64,000 bases of DNA, from the NCBI RefSeq assembly GCF_035222375.1, contig NC_085888.1, positions 2,108,001-2,172,000 of the forward strand, in the 5' to 3' direction. Below, one piece after another: positions 55,305 through 64,000 of this stretch. The first letter of the stretch is position 1. Every line of letters begins with the position of its first letter. Source of the stretch: Podospora pseudocomata. Lineage: Eukaryota > Ascomycota > Sordariomycetes > Sordariales > Podosporaceae. The translations under genes were made by a program, and so were the position numbers. The notes beneath the pieces are model-generated. The model saw only the letters and a list, made by a program, of their open reading frames with translations. It did no database searches and was not told the DNA's origin.

Positions 55305-58300
55305 CTACGCCACAACGGGGCGGAGGATAGCCTCGAAGCGGGCGGCAACCTAGAACACCCATGTTAGAAGAGATTCAAGAGTGGAGGAAAAAGGATGACG
55401 TACCTCAGGAGCCGCCTTGATAAACGGCAGCTCAAAGAAATGAAACTTTTCATTCTTGAGCAACTCGAGGATCGTGACCACGAGACCCCATGGCTGGGGC
55501 CAGTACCCAACCATGCGCTCCAAGAGAACTCGCACAATCTGCTGCCGAATCTCTGTCTCCTCCGGGTCGTCAAGATCGTGACCAAAAATTTCGACAATGG
55601 CATGGCTGAAATAGTTTGTCGACGCGTTGGCGAACCGGAGTTCGTTGACCATGCTGCTGAGAAGATAGTACCGTGTCTCGGCCGGCACCTCGGTGACCAG
55701 CATGTGCAGAGTCTTGACGTCGGGAGCCCCGGACACGAACACGGGCGCGTCACTGTTGTTAACAGCGCGTTGGGAGGCCGCGTTGGCGATGTGGGAAACC
55801 ACGGCGTCGACAACTCGGCGGTCGACATTGACAGGCACAAAGCCAAACGTGGTCAAGTCGGTATCGGCGTGGTGCATCGCGTGCGTAATTTGGGCGATGG
55901 CGTCCTCCGAGGGTCCGTTTTGCAATGACTGCTCCAGGATGTCATAGAGCCCTAGTTCCTTGAGCTGGCCGGCGCAGTCATAAAGGCTCACCACCGGGTC
56001 CTTCATCTCGGGGATCCGATCAATCTTGAGTCCCGGCCGAAAGGGATCGGGCACCTTGTCGAACGGCGTCGTGGAGGCCGACAAGATCATGTTGATGAGC
56101 TGTGTGGCATGCGAGGGCAGGCACTGGCATAGCTGCACATGGTTGGCAGAAAGATACTCCGGGAAGTCGTGGAAAAGCACAGCCACAAGCTTCACCGTGC
56201 CCGAGTACAGGTCCTTAGCGGCAAGGGACACTTCGAAAGCTTTCAGCATGTTGCCGAGATAAGAGAAGAGATGGGTGAGAAGCTTGGTGAAGGGCTCCCA
56301 GCCTGCCTGGTTGGGCATGCGCATGACCGCTGGGAGAAAGGCGCGGTGAGCCAAGAGACCCATCCATTGAAACAAGAAGCCAGGGTACACAACCGGCCGA
56401 AGGTCCCATAGACGTGCCGCAAAGTTGAGCACTATCTTTTCGCTCTCACTGTCTGAGAATCTCTCCGTCAAGTTCATGATCTGGTGGAAGAGATTGGAGA
56501 AGAAGCGGAAGAACACGCGTGGGTTGAAAGCGTCCCCACGTCTAACGTGGTGGTTGTTCAACACAAGCACACCAAGAGCAAGGACAGAGTCCAGGAAGGC
56601 GACACGCGATGATTCGCTGGTGCCAGGAGCGTCGTGGGACTGAGTGAAGATGAGGATCATCTTGACGAGAGCGTCAACTGCCTGGAAGCTCTCGTTGCTG
56701 AAGCCTTCACCAAGGTGGCCACTTTGCTCAGCACGGTCGACGGATTTGTCAATTGCTTGCCTCGCAAAGACGAAAAAGTCCTCCTTGGTGACAATGTGCC
56801 GCCGCCAGTTCAACTGTTGCACAAACTTTGTGGCAGCCTTTTCCGAGGCGCAGTCGTTGTTGCATAGCTGCACCCATTCCTCAAAGATGTAGTCAAACTG
56901 CTCGAACTGAGCCTCGGGGGTTCGGTCAGGATGAATCTCGGGCGAAGGCCCCAGCACCTTGGCCTTGAACCGCTGGCCACCTGGCACTTCGGGCTCTTCA
57001 GTTATCCACGCCCAGGCTTCCTCCAAGCTCTGAACGAAATCGGTATAGAGATTGACAGGGGCCTCGCTGAACAGCGTAAGATCCATCAAGGACTCCAGAA
57101 ACTCAATAGAACCGCTGCTCCGTTCATTCAACGCCTTGGCCATGGCTGCATCGATGCTGTGCCAATCAATGAGGTCCGTTCTGAGCAGCGCCAAGATCAG
57201 GGGCAGATTCAAAAAAGTACTACCTGACTGCTGGTAAAACAGCCAGCGGATCTGTTGACTCGTCGCCGGGCCCGCAACCTTTCGCAGTGTCTCCAGCACG
57301 TGGACCAGAGTCTCCAAGAGGAGGGAAGTGGGTTCGGGCTGCGGGCGGAAGAGAAGCCCGGAGATTTGGGTCGCCACATAGACTGCAAATTCATCAGATG
57401 TCTGTTGAGTCTTGATTGTAAGCTGGACGACGGCGTCATGAATGTTGATAACTTCATGGGTCCGAGGGAGGTCCTCAAAGTGCTCCTCGGCCGTGTTGCT
57501 GACGGCAGTCGCCAGCTTTTCCAACAAGCTGTTCACCCGTTCCGCCACGTTCCGAGCGTCGACAGGGCTGATGCCAGGTTGTCGGCCATTGACCATGCCA
57601 GCATGAACAGGAGGGTAATGCTGAGGTTGGACGCCCATGTGGGGAAGCGATGGGGTTTCAGCAGGGGTAGGAATGGTGGACACAGAGTTGTACTGGTCAC
57701 CGAGGACTTCGTTTGCAATTGATCTCGCATCCGACGATGAAGGAACGTGCGAAGGCGTAACAGAGGCGGCGGCGGCGGCAGCGGCGGCAGCAGCCGCAGC
57801 AGCAGTCACCCTTGATTGCCGAGCAAAATCATCGTAGATGGCCATTTGCTCATCATTGAGGCCGCTCAAGCTGGGCTGCAGCTTGAAAGGAGCGGGGATA
57901 GTCCAGGCCCAGCGGTTCAGGCGGGGATCCATGAATGGGTCGTTGGGTCGGTTGATGCGGTGATGGCGGCGCGCCTCGAGATCTTCTGCGAGCAAGTCCT
58001 CAATCTCGGGGACACCGCGCTCCTCGGCCGACTTTTCGATGATGCTGGAAGCCAGCTCCATGTTGGAGTTGACACACAGCATGATGATACCTTCTGGGAG
58101 ACCCTGAGGAAGCTCCGAGGCGAGCTGGCGGAGATAGTTGGTGAAGTTGGCGCGCAATGGCTCCTTGGAGGTCACAAGTGCCAAGCTCCCAGCAGTAGAC
58201 TTGACCATGTTGACGGCAGCCATCCGAACCCTGTCCGGGTCGCCCTCGGTTGCGAAGTCCTTGCGGATCATTTGCTGCGTAGAGATGGCGGCGATGGTCA

Positions 58301-61300
58301 CAGACCTATCCACAACAGGCTGGATGATCTCTTGCAGCGCGCGCGTGAGAGCTTGACGGACAATGTCGTGCAGCTTCGCGGCGCTGACAACCTCGGTGGA
58401 CGGGACGCTCAGGTTGGGCCCCAAGTCGGGGATGGCAAGAGCCGGGTGCGAGACAAGTGAGCTGTTCACTCCCGTCATGCCGTTGAGGGATAGGCTCTCA
58501 AAACTGTCGAGATTATCTGGCCCAACCAAGTCACCCACGTCCTCGAGAGGAGGCCGGTTCAAGATCTCACCAGATGGCTCGATCGCCTCATGATCGAGAT
58601 CGAGGCACTTGCAGAGCACCTCGATCTCAAACTTCAGATTGAGCTTGAGCTCGGCGTTGTGATAGAGTTCAATGAGGAGGTGGATAATGTCCATGAGCCA
58701 GGGGTTCGGCGGTTTGAACACGTTCGAGCTGGCTGCCTGGGTCAAGACCTTGCAGACAAAGGGGATGACGACAATGAGACGCTTGGTATCGAGGGCTTCG
58801 ATCAGGAGTTGCCTGAAGGCGATGTTGCTGTGCTTGATAGGCTTGTCACGAGCAAGGGTCAACAGGCCAAGCCAGCCACCCAGATTCTTGAGGTGAGTCC
58901 TCTCGGTCGAATTCGATTGCGTCTGCTCCGAGTTGAGCATGCGCTGGACGCTGACATAGGTCTCCCTCAGAACTTCGGTCCACAGCAGCCTATCCTCAAA
59001 CTGCTTCACCAGCTCGAGGTAGACATGGTGATAGTTCGGCTGCATCTTGGCGCGCTCCTCCACCAGGTGACTGGCGAACCACTGCTGGTGCTTGACATCC
59101 AACATCTTCTGGAGCTCCTTGAATATCGACTGCAGGGTCGTGTCGGTGGCGTTATTGAGAGCAAACTGGATTTTGCCCTGGGCATCGGGCGTGGGGTCTT
59201 CGTAGTTGATCCCGGCGGGAGGTGGGCCAACATTGATGGACAGGAACGGGGGAGGGTGCTGTTCCGAGCTGAGACTGTCCTCCAGACCGCCATTGGTCAG
59301 TTGCTTGTCACTGCCGGCGATGGCTGGAAGACCGTTGCGAAGGGTTCGGGCCAACTCCTCGTCATGCTCGCGAACCACCTCTTCCGCCTTCCTGTACGCC
59401 TCCGTTCCCTGTAGTCCAGGTATCAGGATCAAGTCCTTGCAGAACGCAGGCCATTCCCGCAGCCGGCCAAAGAGCTGCATGAGCGCCTGAAGACCGAACT
59501 TGTACATGGGCTCCTCGGGACGATTCTCTTTGACGGCCTGCAAGATCATACCCAAACCAATTTTGAGTGGGAGTCTCGATATCAACTTGTGAGAGATTAT
59601 CCCACCGAAGAGCACTGCTGTAGTGGCGAGGGCCTCGAGAGGATAGTCGACATAATGGGCGTATTCGTCAAACAGACCGTGAATCATGCACGCGAAAATG
59701 TCCTGCTCCAGCGGCACACGCGAATGTTTGTAGTGTTCGAGAACCTCGACCACACTGCGAACCTGCAATTCATCGCCGTACATTTTCTTGTAGTGCTCTT
59801 CCATCCTGGTCGTGGCTGCTGGTGCAAGCATATTCCCGCCCCGCCCATTATCATCGATGATGTCGTCGTAACCTTCTCCATAGTTAATCAGGCGGGGGTA
59901 AGCTGTTATGCAGTGTCTCTGAACATGAATCAGATCCACAACAGGGGCTTTCAGGTTGAACCTGTCCAAAATGTCGAGCATCATATAGACTGTTTTGACC
60001 TGCAAGGGTGTGTGGGCTTGTCCATTGTCTCCGCTCCGCTGATACGTCTGCTCCAGGTTCGTTTTTATCAACAGAAACTGATTTATGGCCCTGGCCATCT
60101 CGCCGGGTCGCTCAGCGTTCTGGCTTGCCCACTGCTCCAAGTTCAGAAAACCTTGCGCATGCGCATAGGCAACGAGATCAAGCCCGAAGCCAGTGGGAAG
60201 GAAAACCAGCTCCTGGAGCCACTTGTGCCTCACCGCAAACTCGAAGATGGTTGGCAAGACAATAGGCTTGAGAGCATGCTGTTCTTCCAGCCGCTGCATG
60301 ACCCACACCTTGTCCCGTCTCCAGAGGCTTTCCATCACAAAGTCGGAGGTCGGTGTCTTGTTGATCAGAAACCCCTCGAATAGCGACGCCAGCGTCTCTT
60401 CGGCCATTGTGGGCCACGGCTTAGGAACCCCAAAGGCTGAGGTGACAAAGACATGTAGATTAGGCACAACGACGTCTTGAAACAGGCGCTTCGCCTCTGT
60501 GCTCTGTGAGGCATGCATCGAGTGCAGAGCCACATTGAAGACAGCAGACAAAGCAGCCTCGGAGACCAGTGGATGTCTAACAGCGAGGGCAGCTATTTCC
60601 TGAATTGCCCGGTCGGATTGTACGTATTCGTCCACCGTAAACGTCGGCTTGAGGCCTGGGATGGTGGTGGCATCCAGTTGCTCCGGGGTGAGTGAGGCAT
60701 AGGCGCAAATGAAGGACAGCTGGGTTTCGGGATTCTCCCATTCTCCGCCCCACAGCCGTTGAATGTTGAACCTGTCGAGATGCTCGAGCGCGATGGGTAA
60801 TAATGCATTGTATAACCGCAGAAACTGCGCCGAAGTTACGCGTGCATTCGCATGGTCGAAATACGAAACGACATCCTGCCACTGGAAGCTGTCGGGCAGT
60901 ATCCGCCTCAGGGCCGCAACGAGAATCGAGGGTTTGTGTGGCGGGGTCTGGCTGATGGTGGTGTACAGAAGCGCGGCAGATACTTGTTCTTCGGACAGTT
61001 GGATGTTGGAAGGTCGGTTCTGGAGGTAGCTCACGCATGTCTCCTCGTCCTTGGTGAAGGCTGACCCGACACGGTAAATATAGAGGGCCAGTGCATTCGG
61101 TGGCCTGTCGGCGAGGAGGCGAATCAGGTCCAGGGCCGCCAGAACCTGAGAGGGGGGCGGCTTTCCGTCTCCTCCTTGTGAATACCGCATCGACACCTTG
61201 TACTCCAACTCCTTCTTGGCGGCAGCATTGAAGTTTGGCGGGTGAAGTTGTATGAATCGGTCGAGCAGTTCGGCAACGAATTCGGCGGGCATGTCCATGT

Positions 61301-62169
61301 GTTCCCCAGTCGGTCGACTCAAGATATTCACAAAGGTTGGGTAGTTGGTAGACAAAACGGCATCCGCTGCGACAGTGAAACCATGTCAGTAACAGAGGGA
61401 GTAGGCACGCTGCGCAAGGGCGTCTTACCTTTGGTCTTCAGGTCAGCCCTGCTACCTAGTTTGAAGGCCAGGGCCAACAGTGTCTTTTCGAGGGCATCGA
61501 GTTGGAAGTGTTCCATAAAAGTCGACAAGTCAAAATTGTGGAATATATCTTCGGTGCCGGTCTCGATCGACTCGGCGATCTTCCTCGCTTGGCTGAAGTC
61601 TCTGGCAAGCAGCTCCATTTCGGCAACGAGGAGTTGCATGTTGTTATTGTTGGAATTCGCTACTGGCCGCCCCGCGCCGGGGAAGATCTGAGAGGCATTG
61701 GAGGCCACCAGGCGCGTGAAGTATCTCGAATAGACATCCATGCCGTGCTCATGGATAAGCTGGGGAGAAGCCATAACAGTAGGTTAGCAGTCGGTCAATA
61801 GGGTGCAGGAATAGGTATGGGATATGGCAGTTGACAGTGGGGCAGAGGGGGCAGCGGAGGACAGAAGGCTGACAGCGGCATAAAGGGCGATTGGCACCGC
61901 ACCTTTTGCAAAGCGTCAGTCTGTGACTTCCACCTTCTCGGATCGCCCTTGTCCTCTTTGATGGTGCTCAGGAGCAGGAGAACCTGGGCAACTGCAATCT
62001 TGGCCAGGGAGCTGGAGCCAGTGGGGCTGCTGGTACTGGGGTTGGCACCCGAACTCAGCGCACCGTGATGATGGGAGGGACTCTGCGAGTGGGCGAGGCC
62101 AGTGTGGAGGGGCTGGGAGGCAGAATTGGGATTGGGTGTGAAGGTTCCCTTCTTGGAGTGGGGGACCAT
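55305..62169 (-). CDS. NOT1: CCR4-NOT complex subunit 1 (scaffold)
   Basis: NOT1 is the scaffold that joins the deadenylases, NOT2/3/5 and CAF40 to repress and degrade mRNA. Exons 61903-62169, 61429-61759, 55404-61366 and 55305-55349 join in phase to 2201 residues, the normal size. The N-terminal HEAT region contains LIHEHGMDVYSRYFTRL. The CAF1-binding MIF4G region is near residues 800-1000 (IQSIFKELQKMLDVKHQQW is outside-left; LGGWLGLLTLARDKPI within). DUF3819 is near 1070-1220 (VDRSVTIAAISTQQMIRKD). The C-terminal NOT module is near 1800-2190 (FPEYLSANHVQLCQCLP, RYYLLSSMVNELRFAN, FHFFELPFIKAAPE). A run of 13 alanines sits near residue 1390. The small last exon (VAARFEAILRPVVA) restores the usual family C-terminus; without it the frame would run into intron sequence. 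Confidence 0.95.
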
Positions 62170-63033
62170 GGATTACCAGGTAGGAATTATGTGTGGAATC
62201 GCCGGTGCTGCTATCCAGGGCAAGGCGGGACAGAGCGACTCTTTTTTTGGTGGTGAAGGGGGGGAGCGCGAGGCGCTACTAGGTATTCTGTAGACGTGTG
62301 TGGTACGGCAGAGGGGTCTCTCTCTCTCTCCCGTCTCTTTGCGGATCTCTGCTGGGGTAACGAAGTAACGAGGGCTGTTGCTTGTAAGGCCTGTGACGGT
62401 GGTCGCGGTCTGGTAATATCGTGGATGGTATTGGCAGCAGGCTCTCGGCAGGGGGCCAGGGACGGTGGTGGGTGAGATAGGGATGGTGATGGAAGATCGA
62501 AAGTCGCTTTTTTACGACGTTGTTGAATGGCAAGTGTTGCTTGCCGAGCTAGGTATCCCTTTGAGTTTGGGGCGCTGAGATGCTTGGCACCCACGGCCAA
62601 TCGTAGCGACGGAACCGGCGTGATCACGTGAGAGTGTACCTGGAGACACTGAGCCAAATGTGGGGTGACAAGGCTCCGACCGTTAGGTGCCTGAGGAATT
62701 AGGCGGCTGCACGCATCGGATTCACCCGAGGCCTACAATAGTATGTCAGTCCGTTCAAGAAGCCTGTCCATAGTGTGAGGAATAAGATTGTGTTAAAAGG
62801 GCATTTGCAATACAGTCAAAAGTATGTTCTAATGCAAAGGTAGATAGGCCTAGACTAATGTCCAATAGCTTTGTTTACACTTGGGCAAGCCTGATATACA
62901 GTTGTGGCAGATGCTAATTCGACATGACACATCTCTTGGAAGAGACGCATTTGCATGAGGTGTAAATCGTATAGTAAGAGTTCATTTGCAAAGGTAGGGC
63001 CACTTGAATCAATAATTGAGACACTAAAGTAGG

Positions 63034-63065
63034 TTTTTTTTTTTATTTTTTTTTTATTTTTTTTT
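63034..63065 (+). repeat. Long T-run
   Basis: About 30 T interrupted by two A, directly adjacent to array D. Confidence 0.9.
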
Positions 63066-63067
63066 AC

Positions 63068-63172
63068 ATGCCTTGAAGGATAATCTGTAGGCCTTTAAAG
63101 ATAGTTAATAGGCCTTGAAAGATCGTTTAAAGTCCTATTAATTTACTTTCGAGGCATAGTTAACTTACTTTT
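63068..63172 (+). repeat. 21-nt degenerate tandem array D (exactly 5 x 21)
   Basis: Units start at 63068, 63089, 63110, 63131 and 63152, a 21-nt step with no indel. Units two and three (AGGCCTTTAAAGATAGTTA.., AGGCCTTGAAAGATCG..) are close to the shared consensus; the last two have decayed. Same orientation as arrays A-C. Confidence 0.85.
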
Positions 63173-64000
63173 GTGAGCCAACTATTTTGTGGTGAGGGTG
63201 TGTGCCCGGTTGAGAAAGGCATTGCATAAAAGTTGCTGACCAATTCCCATCTACCTCATCCCTCCTCAATCTCCATCTCAAAATGTATGGTCTATTCGGG
63301 TTTTATAGCAGACGGCTTCACTCGATATCTGCCACCTGCAAAGTTCCTGTGCTCACCGCATCATACTGTGCTGATACCCAACTTTAGTGGGTCCTCCGAC
63401 TATGCCCCCTGACAGGTCAAGCTTTCTTCCTCGTTTCTTGGTTTCCACAGGACATCCAGTTGTCCAGTCAAGCTTTCTTTTGTTTTTGCGCCAGTTGATT
63501 GATCAGGATGCTTGTCTTTGGTTCACAATACACAGCACAGCACAGTTACACGCATGATCCTATCCATTTCGCACTGCCACACGCCGCTATATCCGACCCA
63601 GTCTACCATAATTGCGACATGGCTGTTGGTCCAGTGATGCAGAATAACCCACTTACAGGCGGCTCACGAGCTGCTTCTTTTGTTCCTAGCGCCCCCAGAA
63701 TTCTGTCACCCCCCGGCTGCATGGTGTGGTACAGCAACCAATGGCATTGCCCTCGCTGCATAGCAACAATGGCCAGCCAGGCCCAATAGTTAGAAGCGGG
63801 AGATCCCTCGTCTGTTTCGTCCGGCACAGACTTCCAGGCTCGGTCTCGATGTTCATGGATGGCAAGGTTCATTTCAAATATGTAGCGTCGTTGGCCGTTG
63901 TCCCCTCATCAGCCTGCCCGTGCTTGGCGGAGCCCTTGGCAGGCTTTTAATCACTTCTCGCTTCTCCCATGCTCTTGTTCTTTTCATCTTTCTGGTGATC

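Larger units (their letters stand above)
62170..64000. other. Intergenic region to the right edge, with poly-T and array D
   Basis: NOT1 promoter and leader, then about 1.3 kb with no gene that I can support. It contains a CT/GA-rich run near 62318-62330, several copies of CATTTGCA-like octamers (about 62810, 62948, 62983), a T-run at 63034-63065 broken by two A, and array D at 63068-63172. An open frame at 63499-63789 shows no family features. Confidence 0.4.

Noticed and set aside
57816-59414. Long plus-strand frames opposite NOT1 (up to 274 codons)
   Set aside because: Antisense shadows caused by the codon bias of NOT1; no family features.

Overview
This window is nuclear DNA of a filamentous ascomycete, most likely in the Sordariales (Podospora/Chaetomium/Neurospora-like; the genus is a guess). 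The evidence is protein genes broken by 44-226 nt GT-AG introns with CTAAC-type branch sites, ordinary fungal housekeeping proteins, intron-bearing tRNA, long CT-rich leaders, and gene density near one per 3 kb. Exon boundaries below were worked out by hand from reading frame, splice dinucleotides and family resemblance, so they are predictions.

Layout. 1-8 kb: DNA2 (helicase/nuclease, minus strand, running off the left edge) and a TRAPPC11-like gene share a divergent promoter. 9.8-16.3 kb: three plus-strand genes, a DUF7918-like protein, NTF2 (nuclear import of Ran) and TVP18 (Golgi membrane protein). 17-38 kb: mostly minus strand, with tRNA-Glu, an AIM21-like actin-patch protein, a bZIP/DUF3425 regulator, a broken pseudokinase-like gene, seipin, a Cdc15/Imp2/Hof1-type F-BAR-SH3 cytokinesis protein and an IMPACT/YIH1-domain protein. 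38.9-43.7 kb: an Oms1-like methyltransferase, a doubtful small membrane protein and a GDS1-type winged-helix protein. 47-54 kb: a second pseudokinase-like gene, tRNA-Gly, an enolase-superfamily sugar-acid dehydratase, a DJ-1/PfpI protein, a CCC1/VIT1 iron/manganese transporter and a tiny hydrophilic protein. 55.3-62.2 kb: NOT1, the scaffold of the CCR4-NOT deadenylase. These genes are mostly unrelated housekeeping functions, not a biosynthetic cluster.

The most unusual signal is not a gene. Four intergenic arrays (8.2, 26.9, 38.5 and 63.1 kb) are built from a degenerate unit of 21 nt, beginning AGGCCTT and followed by an A/T-rich half. All four point the same way, and two of them keep the 21-nt step with no indel at all. 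I do not recognise this as a described family. The second striking pattern is that many genes flip GC skew inside the coding region, from C-rich at the 5' end to G-rich at the 3' end of the coding strand, sometimes abruptly. The third is a pair of pseudokinase-like paralogs on opposite strands: one has three frameshifts and the other has one.
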